DNA of 64,000 bases from Methanomassiliicoccaceae archaeon (GCA_034928305.1 JAYFOZ010000002.1:310001-374000), one strand, 5' to 3'. Shown: positions 25,384 to 35,540, numbered from the stretch's first letter. Notes: generated by a model from the letters alone, not told the origin. Program-made: numbers and translations.

Positions 25384-28338
25384 TCACGGCTCTGCGGCAG
25401 TTATGCCGATCACGATATCCTCGCCGGTGACATCCCACGTCTTAATCTCATCCCCTCCGGGGCTGTCGGTGAACGTAAGGCTGTTGGCCCTGACCTCGCC
25501 AGAGATGTGGTCTCTCCATGAGGAAAGAAGCTCAACCAGGCGCGGCTCCGCCTTTACATCGCAGTTGATGAACTGCTCGACGTTGAGCTTCATGTCCTTG
25601 CGCATCTGCTGGACCCTGCGTATCAGTTCCCTGGCATATCCTTCGGCTTCTATCTCGGGCGTGATCGAGAAGTCGATGAACAGGTCGCCCTCATCGAACG
25701 GCACTTCCGTGGTTTCCCCCTCGGGGACAGTGCCCTCGAGGAGATATCCGATGTTCTTGATGTTGGCCTGTTGGGCCAGCACATTGCCGAAGACCTTGAT
25801 GGAGCTGTTGACGTTCCCGTCCGTTCCGCGTATGTATGCCCCGAGCAGAGGCCATCTTAGCTTGCTGCCCATCTTGGCCCTCTCGGAGGCTATTATCTCG
25901 ACTATGTTCTGTATCAGCGCCATGCTGTGCTCGAGACCCTCGTCGATAAGCGATTCGTTGCAGACAGGCCAGTCCTCCATATGGACCGTGAGCTTGCTGC
26001 CGCCCATGTGCTGGTACACTTCTTCCGAAATATGCGGCGCCATCGGAGCGAGCGCTATGGCCGTGCTCATTATTGCATAGTGCAACGTGAAGTAGGATGC
26101 GTTCTTGTCCTTCTCGGAGTCCTCGTCCTCGGCCCATGTCCTGTCCCTTACAAGACGGACGTACCATCTGGAGAGATCTTCCATAATGTAGTCCTCGAGA
26201 GAGCGTGCGACCTTGTGGAGCTCCCTGGCTTCCAATCCCTCGGTCACATCGCGTTTCATGTGCTCCGTACGGGAAAGCATCCAGAGGTCCTCGTGCCTCA
26301 GGCTGTCGCGTATGGTATCGAGAGAGTATTTCTCCGGCTCGTAACCATCTAGATTCATGTAGGTCGAAGCGAAGTTGACCACATTCCAATACGTGTTGAG
26401 CATCTTCCTGGCGTTCTTCGGCCCGTCCTTCTGGAAAGATGTGTCCTCCCATGGGGCGTTTGATTTGACCAGATATAATCTGAGCGAGTCTGCCCCGACC
26501 TGGTTGATAATTTCCAGAGGCTCGATCACGTTGCCTTTGGACTTGGACATCTTCTGTCCTTTGGGGTCCAAAACCCATCCGTGCATCATCACTTCGTCAT
26601 AGGGTGCATGGTCGAAAGATATCACTCCGGCCCCCAACTGCGAGTAGAACCATCCGCGCGTCTGGTCGTGGGCTTCGACGATGAAGTCGGCAGGCCACCA
26701 TTTGTTGAACTCTTCCTTCTTGGCAGGGTATCCGAACTGAGCCCAAGACGCAACTCCGGAGTCGAACCAGACGTCCAACACGTCGGGGACCCTGTGCATG
26801 GTTTTTCCGCACTTCGGGCATTTGAACGTAACTTTGTCTATCCAGGGCCTGTGCGTGTCCATTCCCTCGGTGTATCCTTCGCCTTCTTTGAGCTCCGAAT
26901 ATTGTCCGACCACGCGCTTCTCGCCGCATCCGCATTCCCAGACGGGCATAGGTATGCCCCAGTAGCGTTGCCTGGATATGCACCAGGACCTAGCTCCCTC
27001 CACCCAGTTGCGTTCCCGCGACTCGCCCGCCCAGCTGGGCACCCATTTCGTCTCGTCGATTTCGCTCAACATCTTGTCTTTTAACTTCGGGATGTCCAAG
27101 AACCACTGGCGGGTATCTCTGTAGATGATGGGAGATTTGCATCTCCAGCAGTGGCCGTAGCGGTGCATCACTCTTCCCGACTGGAACATTCTATTGTTCT
27201 CGGCCAGGTGTTTTATCACATCGTCGTTGACGCCACGGACCTTCCGTCCGGCCATCATCGGGAAATCATCGTTGAACCTTCCGTCCTCGCCTACGGGGCA
27301 GAACGGGACCATATCGTATCTTTTTCCCGTGTCGTAGTCGTCGGGACCGAATCCAGGGGCCGTGTGTACGAGCCCGGTGTTATCTTTTTCGACATACTGC
27401 GCTGTAACGACCTTATAGACCCAGTCACTTTTCTTGAGGCCGTTTCCGATTTCAAAAGGCGGAACGTACGAGAGGCCCTCGAGTGCTTTGCCCTTCATCC
27501 TTTCGATGACCTCGAATTCCGAGTATCCTCCCTGGCTCATCACATATCCGGCCTGGGATTCGAGGACGATAACATCTTCGGTTCCCATGTCGTTCTTCAT
27601 CCTTACCTTGGCATAATCATAATCTGGGTGTACGGCGACAGCCATATTTGACGGCAAAGTCCATGGTGTAGTGGTCCATATGAGGAGCGAGCAATCCTGA
27701 CCTATCACGGGCATCCTCACCATTATGGACGGATCGCTCTCGTCCCAGTATTCGATCTCCGCCTCTGCGAGGGCAGTCTCGCACCTGGGACACCATGTGA
27801 CCACACGGTCGGCGTCCTCCAGGAGCCCACGGTCGTATGCACGGGACAGAGTCCACCATGCGGATTCTATGTATTCCGATTTAAGAGTCTGATAGGGATT
27901 GTCCCAGTCCATCCAAACGCCGAGCTGTTTGAACTCCTCGGTCATGCTGACCCTGAGGTCCAGAGCATACTTCTGGCAAGTGGAGACGAACTTATCGATA
28001 CCGACGTTCTCTTCGATCTCCTTCTTGGAGTGCACGCCCATCTTCTTTTCGACCTGCACTTCGATAGGCAGGCCGTGCATGTCGAATCCAGGCTGGTCGC
28101 GGACGTTGAGCCCGTTCATTCTCCAGTATCTGATAAAGATGTCCTTGACGGTCTTGTTCATGGCCGTACCGAGGTGTATCTTCCCAGTGGTGTACGGGGG
28201 ACCATCACAGAAGTAGAAGTTCTCTCCATCGGATCTGTATTCCTTGGTCTTCTCGTATGCGTTCGTGTCTTTCCAGAACTGTTGGACACCCTTCTCGATA
28301 TCTGGCGCGTTATAATCTGCACGGACCTGCTTTATCAT
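25384..28338 (-). CDS. ileS: Isoleucyl-tRNA synthetase
   Basis: The 984-residue class I synthetase has the HIGH box as GKIHLGTAM near residue 54, PGFDMHGLPIEV, the editing domain with LLIWTTTPWTLPSN, a long zinc-containing insert (WECGCGEKRV, FKCPKCGKTM), and KMSKSKGN. The anticodon-binding domain fills the C-terminal third. AAGGATGAG precedes the ATG, and a TATA-like CTTTATAGG lies at 28397-28404. It abuts the convergent Nudix-fusion gene without a gap. Confidence 0.97.
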   Translation of the reverse strand: MIKQVRADYNAPDIEKGVQQFWKDTNAYEKTKEYRSDGENFYFCDGPPYTTGKIHLGTAMNKTVKDIFIRYWRMNGLNVRDQPGFDMHGLPIEVQVEKKMGVHSKKEIEENVGIDKFVSTCQKYALDLRVSMTEEFKQLGVWMDWDNPYQTLKSEYIESAWWTLSRAYDRGLLEDADRVVTWCPRCETALAEAEIEYWDESDPSIMVRMPVIGQDCSLLIWTTTPWTLPSNMAVAVHPDYDYAKVRMKNDMGTEDVIVLESQAGYVMSQGGYSEFEVIERMKGKALEGLSYVPPFEIGNGLKKSDWVYKVVTAQYVEKDNTGLVHTAPGFGPDDYDTGKRYDMVPFCPVGEDGRFNDDFPMMAGRKVRGVNDDVIKHLAENNRMFQSGRVMHRYGHCWRCKSPIIYRDTRQWFLDIPKLKDKMLSEIDETKWVPSWAGESRERNWVEGARSWCISRQRYWGIPMPVWECGCGEKRVVGQYSELKEGEGYTEGMDTHRPWIDKVTFKCPKCGKTMHRVPDVLDVWFDSGVASWAQFGYPAKKEEFNKWWPADFIVEAHDQTRGWFYSQLGAGVISFDHAPYDEVMMHGWVLDPKGQKMSKSKGNVIEPLEIINQVGADSLRLYLVKSNAPWEDTSFQKDGPKNARKMLNTYWNVVNFASTYMNLDGYEPEKYSLDTIRDSLRHEDLWMLSRTEHMKRDVTEGLEARELHKVARSLEDYIMEDLSRWYVRLVRDRTWAEDEDSEKDKNASYFTLHYAIMSTAIALAPMAPHISEEVYQHMGGSKLTVHMEDWPVCNESLIDEGLEHSMALIQNIVEIIASERAKMGSKLRWPLLGAYIRGTDGNVNSSIKVFGNVLAQQANIKNIGYLLEGTVPEGETTEVPFDEGDLFIDFSITPEIEAEGYARELIRRVQQMRKDMKLNVEQFINCDVKAEPRLVELLSSWRDHISGEVRANSLTFTDSPGGDEIKTWDVTGEDIVIGITAAEP

Positions 28339-28803
28339 CGCTCATCCTTCTATGCCAAGTTTATCTTCCTGGCGGTGCGCGATGATACGCGCGCCCCTAT
28401 AAAGAATCTCCCAGCGATGCGCCGTCGAGGTCGCAACGGTATCGTTGAATCAGATATCCAATACAAAAATGCGGGACCGTAATACAAAGTGTCAGTAATG
28501 TCATATTGCTGTTTTTGCATGATCGGAATCAAATGAACATCCTGTCGGCAAAGGCGATCCGACTGTAAAATCATGGTATCCAGCAGTTCAATCATCATTA
28601 TTTTGGAATGAATATAGGGCCGTTCAACAAAAAAGAGGTGTTTTCTTGCTATGAATCGCAATTGCTCAGAAATTAAATAATTAAGGATTAAATCTATAGA
28701 TATATTCAACAGAACTTAATAATATATATCTATTTTTATTTTGTAACATTAATATTATTCAAATTTTGGGCAATATTTTTATTCATAGTTAAATAAAAAT
28801 GAC
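28339..28803. other. AT-rich intergenic region between ileS and the surface protein
   Basis: This 465-base stretch holds the ileS promoter near 28370-28404 and becomes strongly AT-rich from about 28550 to the surface-protein ATG, with several TATA-like strings near 28720-28790. A minus-strand open frame (28350-28709) is present, but its translation resembles nothing and it has no ribosome site. I see no RNA gene or conserved element here. Confidence 0.5.
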
Positions 28804-31800
28804 ATGAAGACAAAAAAGCCTTCAACATCATATGAACTGAACAGAAAGGGAGGTGTTGCTATCGCCGCATTGTTCGCGATTGTACTTTTTTCATCCCTCT
28901 CCTTGATAATGGACAGCGAAGAGAAGGATCTCTCGACATCCGGTGATTGCAATTATAATATGAATTCAGACGTAACTTTGACTGATACGACAATGGTCTA
29001 TAGCGGCGCCATGGTCACCGCAATGTCGGACGCAGACTGGTACACCCTGACCGGTAACACAGGTATAGATGCCGGCGACTATGTGGCGATAGCAACGCTG
29101 GATGACCCAGTAAATACAACATGGTCGGACGGGACAACAGAACCCAAAACAATAAATTGGACAATTTCCCCCAAGGCTCTGGCTACTAACATGGTAGCTT
29201 CCATAAATTATTTGGTTTACACTGGGGACGTACTCAATCCAAAGGTTTCTATTTCAGATGGCGAAACAGCACTTGTTTTGAATAAAGATTATACAGTATC
29301 TTACAAAAATAATGTCAATGCAGGAGCAGCTAAGGCGTTAATTACAGGAATAGGTAACTATACGGGGACAATAGAAAAAACCTTTAACATTGTAATGAAA
29401 AATATATCAATTCCAATAGAAAACACAGACCTCAAGTACAATGGATTTGAGCAGCACGGAGCTCTAGATGGTGAAGGATACGCACTTGCAGGTGAAACGT
29501 CTGGTATTGGCGCTGGGTTTTATACTGTTAGGGCTACATTAATCGATCCAATAAACACCATCTGGGAAGATGGATACTCCGATGAAAAAACCATTATTTG
29601 GGAGATAGAACCAAAGGTTTTGACTAACGGGATGGCGGCTTCGATTGAATCAATGATTTACACAGGAGGGGCCCTAATGCCAGGAGTCGACGTCATAGAC
29701 GGTGAGACCACATTAGTACTGAATAAAGACTACCTTATTTCATACACAAATAATACTAATGTAGGGGTTGCAAAAGCTGTAATTACAGGTATTGGAAACT
29801 TTACTGGCACAATGGAAAAGTCATTCAGCATTATAATGAAAGATATAACCATTCCTGTCGCTGAAAAAGAACTGAGATATAATGGAAATGAACAGTTTGG
29901 AATTTTTGAGGGCGCAGGATATCTACTTGCAGGTGATAATTTCGGAATAAACGCGGGCAGTTACACTGTAACTCTGACTCTATGTGATGCGACAAACACA
30001 ATATGGTCGGACGGAACCGTGGAGCCTAAGACAATAATTTGGTCAATTTCTCAAATGGTTTTGACAGATAATATGATTTCTCCCATATCTACAATGATTT
30101 ATTCCGGTAACGAATTAATGCCAGTTTCAGAGGTAAAAAACGGAGACTTAACACTATTTCTGGAAACAGATTACAATATTTCATACACAAATAATGTCAA
30201 TGCGGGGGTTGCCACAGCCATAATTACAGGAATTGGTAACTATTCTGGAACGATAGAAAAGACATTTAATATTGTCTTGAAAGGTGTTACGGTCCCCCCA
30301 GTAAATGGAGAACTTATTTACAGTGGATTCGCGCAGGTCGGCGTCGAAAATGGCGATGGATACACTCTAACAGGCGCAACATCCGGTATCGGTGCCGGTA
30401 ATTACGTGGCAACCGCATCACTTATCGATACGGTCAACACGGCATGGTTGGACGGGACCACCGAACCTAAGACGATCAGCTGGACGATCGCCAAAGAAAC
30501 TCTGACGATCGCATATTCCGGGGAGAACGTAGTTTATGGCATATCTCCGTCTCTTACTTTAACGGTCTCCGGGTTCGTTTCCAATGAGAATGTCAATAAT
30601 GCAGCAGGATACGTCGCACCCACGATAACCAATGAAAACATCAATGCCGGAACATACACGCTGCTACCATTTGGCGGGTCGGCGGACAACTATGATTTCG
30701 AGTATATCGGAGGTACCCTGGTCATAAGCAAGAAAGTGATTCAAATACCGGTACCCAACGCCGGGTTGGTGTATAACGGAACCGAACAGATAGGCGTCTC
30801 TGGAGGGGACGGATACATGCTTTCCGGCAACATAGGTTCAGATGCTGGCAGCTACGAGGCTCTGGTAGCCCTCACCGATGCCAGCATAACATCTTGGCCC
30901 AACGGAAGCACCGAACACGAGGCCGTCGAATGGTCGATAGCCGCTAAAACGCTGAACATGGGCATGATGTATGCGCCGGTCCAGATCTATACAGGATATG
31001 CTATCGAACCGGTCGCCGTCATGGACGGAGGCACCCAACTTTTTGAAGGAATAGATTATACGATATCCTATACCAACAATATCGAAGAGGGGTCCGCCGC
31101 TGCCGCAGTGACCGGGATAGGCAACTACGCCGGAACTGTGCCAGTGGCCTTTAAAATAGCAAAGAACTACGTTGTGTCCTTCAGCCTCAATGGGTTCGAA
31201 GGTGTCGCTCCCGGGCCTCGAACGATCCTAGGCGGGTCGCTATTGGAACTGGAGGACGTGAAAGCGCCCGTCCGTGCGGGATATCAGTTCGGCGGATGGT
31301 CCATGACTCCCGGAGGAGATGCGATGTCCGAATATACCGTGTTTTCAAATTCCACGCTGTATGCGGCCTGGAAGCTGAATATTTATGACGACATGCCCTT
31401 TGATGAGCTGAACGAGATAATCTCCCAGAACGACAGACCGGCGGTTCAGATAAGGGCAACTGCCGCAGGCAACCTGCTGGACAATGCATTCTTCGAAGGA
31501 ATTGCGGAAGCAGGCAAGCCCTTCACCGTGAACGTATTGGATGAAAATGAAAAACTGGCATATTCCTGGTCATTTGAAGGTGAGTACAGATCGGAAGCAG
31601 GCACTTTCAGGCCAAAAATCTACGAGGCGGACCCCGGTTACGATCTGGAAAGTCTGATCGATTCTTCAAATTACGAAAACCCGTTGGTTCTCAACTTCGC
31701 TGCAAGCGGAGTACTGCCGATAGATGCGACTGTGACGTACAATGTAGGCGATATATACGCCGATGGCACGAAATTATCCGTGTTCTTCTATGACGAGGAT

Positions 31801-32010
31801 GCCGATCAGCTCAAAGAAAAGCAGACCGTTACGGTAACGAACGGATCGGTAACCTTCGGCCTCACACACTGCTCTAAATATGTGATGGCCGAGGCAGTCT
31901 ATGAAGGTCCGGCCGATGGAAACACTATGCTGTACATCGTAACGGCGCTGATCGTAATCGCAATCGTGGACATTCTGGCAGTATACGGTTTCTTCGTCAG
32001 GAGGAGCTGA
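28804..32010 (+). CDS. Large repeat-containing surface protein, C-terminally anchored
   Basis: The 1068-residue protein has an N-terminal signal/anchor (about residues 16-36). Alternating modules follow: A units of about 70 residues (YNG-x-EQ-x-G ... GIGAG-x-Y ... W-x-DGTTEPKTI-x-W-x-I) and B units of about 70 (YTG-x-x-L-x-P ... LNKDY-x-ISYTNN ... ITGIGNYTGTIEKTF). I count five A and four B units, plus an MBG-like domain at about 565-640 and an InlB-type repeat at about 787-858 (GYQFGGWSMTPGG). A 190-residue region, a C-terminal membrane helix and RRS finish it. It is probably an adhesin-like protein exposed on the cell surface. Its first half is far more AT-rich than its second. Confidence 0.85.
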   Translation: MKTKKPSTSYELNRKGGVAIAALFAIVLFSSLSLIMDSEEKDLSTSGDCNYNMNSDVTLTDTTMVYSGAMVTAMSDADWYTLTGNTGIDAGDYVAIATLDDPVNTTWSDGTTEPKTINWTISPKALATNMVASINYLVYTGDVLNPKVSISDGETALVLNKDYTVSYKNNVNAGAAKALITGIGNYTGTIEKTFNIVMKNISIPIENTDLKYNGFEQHGALDGEGYALAGETSGIGAGFYTVRATLIDPINTIWEDGYSDEKTIIWEIEPKVLTNGMAASIESMIYTGGALMPGVDVIDGETTLVLNKDYLISYTNNTNVGVAKAVITGIGNFTGTMEKSFSIIMKDITIPVAEKELRYNGNEQFGIFEGAGYLLAGDNFGINAGSYTVTLTLCDATNTIWSDGTVEPKTIIWSISQMVLTDNMISPISTMIYSGNELMPVSEVKNGDLTLFLETDYNISYTNNVNAGVATAIITGIGNYSGTIEKTFNIVLKGVTVPPVNGELIYSGFAQVGVENGDGYTLTGATSGIGAGNYVATASLIDTVNTAWLDGTTEPKTISWTIAKETLTIAYSGENVVYGISPSLTLTVSGFVSNENVNNAAGYVAPTITNENINAGTYTLLPFGGSADNYDFEYIGGTLVISKKVIQIPVPNAGLVYNGTEQIGVSGGDGYMLSGNIGSDAGSYEALVALTDASITSWPNGSTEHEAVEWSIAAKTLNMGMMYAPVQIYTGYAIEPVAVMDGGTQLFEGIDYTISYTNNIEEGSAAAAVTGIGNYAGTVPVAFKIAKNYVVSFSLNGFEGVAPGPRTILGGSLLELEDVKAPVRAGYQFGGWSMTPGGDAMSEYTVFSNSTLYAAWKLNIYDDMPFDELNEIISQNDRPAVQIRATAAGNLLDNAFFEGIAEAGKPFTVNVLDENEKLAYSWSFEGEYRSEAGTFRPKIYEADPGYDLESLIDSSNYENPLVLNFAASGVLPIDATVTYNVGDIYADGTKLSVFFYDEDADQLKEKQTVTVTNGSVTFGLTHCSKYVMAEAVYEGPADGNTMLYIVTALIVIAIVDILAVYGFFVRRS

Positions 32011-32040
32011 AACAGACAAAAATATTTTCTAAAACATCAA

Positions 32041-32069
32041 GCCCTGCCAAGATAAAATCAGGCAGGGCA
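32041..32069. terminator. Bidirectional hairpin terminator
   Basis: GCCCTGCC (32041-32048) pairs with GGCAGGGC (32061-32068), followed by AT and a run of seven T. It separates the surface-protein gene from the convergent FEN1 gene. Confidence 0.65.
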
Positions 32070-32081
32070 TATTTTTTTAAT

Positions 32082-33110
32082 TCAGAACCAAGTGTCAAGC
32101 GAACGCTGGGAACGTTTCGATCTGTTTGCCGTCCTGCATTTTTCGATACGGTCCAGAGCGGCCTCGACGCGCGCAGGGGAGAAGTCATACGACGTCAGGA
32201 CATCCAGGACCGATGCGCGGTCTACATGTTTAGGTTCAAGATCATATTCGTCCGTGTTCGGTCCGTCGAGGAATATATCCCTGATGTCCTGATATTCAGG
32301 GATATCTTCGCCGATATGTGCCAGAACATGTTCCAGATCTCCATGGTCCTTTATCAGTTTCAAGCTTTTTTTCGGACCGATCCCCTTGATGCCGGGGTTG
32401 AAGTCCGTACCGATCAGGATGCCCATGTCCACAAGCTGCTCTCTCGTCACTCCGAGGCCATCGAGGAAGCCCTTGAGATCTATCACCTCCGTCTTTACCT
32501 CTTTGAACTGGTCCCTTCCCGGCATTTTACGCCTCCCGGCCATGGTTATGTTTCTCACTAGGATGGGAGCGCCGAAAAGCAAGGAATCAAAATCCTGAGA
32601 TGCAGATGCCCAGACGTCGCCCTTTGCGCACATGTAGGCACCCTGGGCCTCGCCGTCGCTCGGCGCCTGGATAATGGGGAGCCCAAGATATCGGATGAGG
32701 TCCTTGGAGGACTGCGATATCTCGGGGGTCATGCGCGATGTCTGCTGCGCTTTCGAAAACGCCTTTTTGATATCCCCTTCTTCTATGGCCTCCTCCCATT
32801 CCTCCTTGGCCTTCTCGCGCCTTTCCCGGCGTCCGTCCAATGTGCCCTTCTTCAGTTCGTGGGGCTTCCCGTCGAAGACGAAAGAAGGTTCGATCCCCGC
32901 TTCGATCATGTTCGCGGTCCGGTACAATATCCCAGAGAGATGCGAGGAGACGCGCCCCTGCGAATCGTGCAGGGGATGTCCGTCGGGCTGCCTTATCGTC
33001 GAAAGGAACTGGTATATCGTGTTGTAAGCATCTATTGCGACAGATTTTCCGTTGAGGTCCGACAGTTCGACGCACATCGGCTCTGTAAGGCCGGAAAGGT
33101 TCACTCCCAT
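32082..33110 (-). CDS. fen: Flap endonuclease 1
   Basis: The 342-residue protein has the XPG N-terminal region (SVAIDAYNTIYQFLSTIRQPDG, PSFVFDGKPHELKK), the internal nuclease region with the acidic cluster (APSDGEAQGAYM, ASQDFDSLLFG), the helix-hairpin-helix (LIGTDFNPGIKGIGPKKSLKL) and a PCNA-binding QRSLDTWF at the end. It removes 5' flaps in Okazaki fragment maturation and repair. It starts 10 bases after the rpe stop on the same strand. Confidence 0.96.
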   Translation of the reverse strand: MGVNLSGLTEPMCVELSDLNGKSVAIDAYNTIYQFLSTIRQPDGHPLHDSQGRVSSHLSGILYRTANMIEAGIEPSFVFDGKPHELKKGTLDGRRERREKAKEEWEEAIEEGDIKKAFSKAQQTSRMTPEISQSSKDLIRYLGLPIIQAPSDGEAQGAYMCAKGDVWASASQDFDSLLFGAPILVRNITMAGRRKMPGRDQFKEVKTEVIDLKGFLDGLGVTREQLVDMGILIGTDFNPGIKGIGPKKSLKLIKDHGDLEHVLAHIGEDIPEYQDIRDIFLDGPNTDEYDLEPKHVDRASVLDVLTSYDFSPARVEAALDRIEKCRTANRSKRSQRSLDTWF

Positions 33111-33119
33111 GGTGGCGCC

Positions 33120-33782
33120 TCACGGGTCAGGGCCGAAGCCCTGCCACATCTTGATCTCGGAGGACATGTCCTTCAGGCCGAACAGGGCGCTGCCCGCCGC
33201 GAGCACGGTAGCTCCGGCCTTTACGCATTCCAGTCCGGTCGAGCGGTTGATGCCGCCGTCCACCGATATCTCGAGTTTCGGATTGTGTTCGTCCGCCCAT
33301 TGCCTTACGTAACGTATTTTGTCGATGCCGGAGGGTATGAAGCTCTGCCCGCCGAACCCCGGGTGCACGGTCATGATAAGAATAAGGTCGGCTTTTTCGA
33401 GGAATTTATCGAGTATTCTCACATCGGTCTCGGGATTTAGCGAGATTCCAGCCTTTATTCCAGAGTCCGAAATCATCCTGATTGCCCCCATGGTGTCGCC
33501 TTCGGCCTCGGGATGGACGGTCAGGTAGTCTGCGCCCGCTCTTATGAAATCCTTGATGTAACGTTCCGGCCTCTCGATCATAAGATGCACATCGAAGGGG
33601 ATGCTGGCACATCCGCGTATAGCTTTTATTACCGAGGGGCCGATCGTAATGTTAGGCACGAACATGCCGTCCATGACATCTACATGTGCCCAGTTGGAAC
33701 CGGATGCTTCCAATCGTTTCATCTCTTCGCCGAGACGGGAAAAATCCGCAGAAAGAATGGAAGCTGATACCTTTGTCATCAT
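33120..33782 (-). CDS. rpe: Ribulose-phosphate 3-epimerase
   Basis: From the ATG at 33782 the protein has 220 residues and the family pattern: VSASILSADFSRLGEEM, VDVMDGMFVPNITIGP, FDVHLMIERPE, MTVHPGFGGQSF and ISVDGGINRST. The frame is open much further upstream, but that part resembles nothing. The enzyme interconverts ribulose- and xylulose-5-phosphate for pentose supply. Two adjacent ATG codons make the exact start ambiguous by one residue. It is cotranscribed with FEN1. Confidence 0.95.
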   Translation of the reverse strand: MMTKVSASILSADFSRLGEEMKRLEASGSNWAHVDVMDGMFVPNITIGPSVIKAIRGCASIPFDVHLMIERPERYIKDFIRAGADYLTVHPEAEGDTMGAIRMISDSGIKAGISLNPETDVRILDKFLEKADLILIMTVHPGFGGQSFIPSGIDKIRYVRQWADEHNPKLEISVDGGINRSTGLECVKAGATVLAAGSALFGLKDMSSEIKMWQGFGPDP

Positions 33783-33872
33783 TCGGTCATATGATATTAC
33801 ATCATTATAATTTGCTCTTCGGAGAGCCGTCGTAAGTGAACAAATATATCGGACGATATCTTTCGGAAGTTC

Positions 33873-34085
33873 ATGGCAACGGCCAATCACAGCGAAAAGA
33901 TCGAGGTATGCGATGTGGAAGGATGCAATTCCGACTCTGAGCGTTCGTTCAACTACAAACAGGTGTCGGAGACCTCGCTGGTCCTTAAGCCCGGGGAGTA
34001 CCGCCAGGTACACCTTTGCAAGGAACACTACCGCGACTTTAAGAAACAGACCAAGACGACCAGGGGCCTGGACCGCATATACTGA
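33873..34085 (+). CDS. Small zinc-finger-like hypothetical protein
   Basis: This 70-residue basic protein has VCDVEGC near the start and LCKEHYRDFKKQTK near the end, a C-x4-C ... C-x2-H arrangement suggesting a zinc-binding treble-clef or ribbon fold. I do not recognise a named family. Its TGA overlaps the ATG of RNase Z, so the two are translated from one message, and a role in RNA handling is possible by association only. Confidence 0.65.
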   Translation: MATANHSEKIEVCDVEGCNSDSERSFNYKQVSETSLVLKPGEYRQVHLCKEHYRDFKKQTKTTRGLDRIY

Positions 34086-34990
34086 TGACAGAGATCCTTT
34101 TCCTAGGGACAGGGGCCAGCGTCCCCTCGAGGGGCCGGGGGCTGCCAGCGATGGCCGTCCGCAGCGGTCGCGAGATCGTGCTTTTCGATTGCGGGGAAGG
34201 GACCCAGAGGCAGATGATGATGTCACCGATGTCTTTCATGAAGATCAAGGCGATTTTCCTGACGCATCTACATGGAGACCATTTTCTGGGGGTGCCCGGG
34301 TTGCTGTTGACAATGGGCCTGTCCGGAAGGTCGGACCCGGTACGTATAGTGGGGCCCGAAGGGACGGGCGAACTGCTCGGGAACATTCTAAGTTCATGCG
34401 GGGACAGCCTGCCTTTCGATCTGTCGATCACAGAAGCCTATGGCGGCGAGACGTTCCGTATCTCCGATTATTCCGTAACGGCCTTTCCGACAGAGCACGG
34501 CGTCCCGTCCCTCGGGTTTGTTTTCTCTGAAGATGACAAGGTGGGGATCGATGCCCGCAAGGCCGCCGAAATGGGAGTATCCGCGACGGATATCAAGATG
34601 ATAAAAGAGGGGGACGTCGTGAACGGCATATCTTCCGAACACATATCCTCCGGTACGGTGAAAGGCATAAGGATCGTATACACGGGCGATACGCTTCCGT
34701 GCGAAGAGGTGCGTTCGGCTTCGATGGGAGCGGACGTGCTGGTACATGAGGCGACTTTCGGTTCCGACCAGACAGAATCCGCCGAAAAACACAATCATAC
34801 GACGTCGGTGCAGGCCGCAGCGATAGCCAGGGAATGCGGCGTTAGGACCCTGGTACTAAACCACATAAGCAACCGTTACAAGGACCGCGCTCCGCTGCTA
34901 GAAGAGGCGGCAAAAATCTTCCCGGACACCATTTTGGCAGAAGATTTCATGCATCTGATGGTGACACGCAGGGAAATCAGATCAGTTTGA
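34085..34990 (+). CDS. rnz: Ribonuclease Z
   Basis: The 301-residue metallo-beta-lactamase protein has FLGTGASVPSRGRGLPA, FDCGEGTQRQMM and the zinc motif LTHLHGDHFLGVPGLL, then YTGDTLP and LNHISNRY. These are the tRNase Z signatures. It cuts the 3' trailer from tRNA precursors, which matters here because tRNA-Arg lacks an encoded CCA. Its end overlaps the convergent HTH-CBS gene by 14 bases. Confidence 0.95.
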   Translation: MTEILFLGTGASVPSRGRGLPAMAVRSGREIVLFDCGEGTQRQMMMSPMSFMKIKAIFLTHLHGDHFLGVPGLLLTMGLSGRSDPVRIVGPEGTGELLGNILSSCGDSLPFDLSITEAYGGETFRISDYSVTAFPTEHGVPSLGFVFSEDDKVGIDARKAAEMGVSATDIKMIKEGDVVNGISSEHISSGTVKGIRIVYTGDTLPCEEVRSASMGADVLVHEATFGSDQTESAEKHNHTTSVQAAAIARECGVRTLVLNHISNRYKDRAPLLEEAAKIFPDTILAEDFMHLMVTRREIRSV

Positions 34991-35540
34991 GCAGGTCCGC
35001 GCTGGTTATCATGCTGATCACCTTTCCCTGCCTGGACACCAGGACGGCGTCGCTGTCTCCCATGAGCTGAGCGACCGCCGAAAGGGACATGCCTTCAGAA
35101 ACCACCGGGAACGATTCGCCCATGACCTTTTTTATGGAGGTCTTTCGGAGCTCGTCCATGCTCATGCCCTGTTCAATAAGGCCCAGTATCATTCTTTCAG
35201 AGATGCTTCCTACAGGACTGTCGCCGCTCATCACCGGCATCTGAGAGAATCCTGTCCGGCGCATGAGGTCCGAAGCCACGCGAAGGCTGTCGTCCGCATC
35301 TACCGTAATGGGCGACGTGGAGGCCACGTCCGCCGCGGTGCGGTCTATCCCGGTTTTCCGGTTCATCTTGTCCAGGGTCTCGAAGAGCCTCACTATGGTC
35401 CGATAGCTGGCGTCGGTCTTTCTGCTCTCAACCTTGGCGATGGTGCTCTGGCTGACGCCGGATCCGTTGGCAAGCTCCGACTGAGTGATTCCGAGCGCAT
35501 TCCTCATTTTCTTGATGTCCGATTCCGGCGGGAATTTCAC
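34977..35540 (-). CDS. HTH (XRE-type) plus two CBS domains regulator
   Basis: Residues 8-60 form an XRE-like helix-turn-helix (MRNALGITQSELANGSGVSQSTIAKVESRK). Two CBS domains follow (about 70-125, with SPITVDADDSLRVASDLMRRTGFSQMPV; about 130-187, with SFPVVSEGMSLSAVAQLMGDSDAVLV). CBS pairs bind adenosyl ligands such as AMP, ATP or S-adenosylmethionine. The GTG at 35540 lies about 27 bases from a TATA-like ATATAAG, pointing to a leaderless message. It is divergent from the S-adenosylmethionine synthetase gene. Confidence 0.88.
   Translation of the reverse strand: MKFPPESDIKKMRNALGITQSELANGSGVSQSTIAKVESRKTDASYRTIVRLFETLDKMNRKTGIDRTAADVASTSPITVDADDSLRVASDLMRRTGFSQMPVMSGDSPVGSISERMILGLIEQGMSMDELRKTSIKKVMGESFPVVSEGMSLSAVAQLMGDSDAVLVSRQGKVISMITSADLLKLI

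Noticed and set aside
28350-28709. Minus-strand frame of 119 codons upstream of ileS
   Set aside because: No ribosome site, no recognisable sequence, and it spans the ileS promoter region.
33783-34226. N-terminal extension of the Rpe frame
   Set aside because: The extra 148 codons are antisense to the zinc-finger and RNase Z genes and unlike any epimerase; the two ATG codons at 33782 and 33779 are at the proper place.
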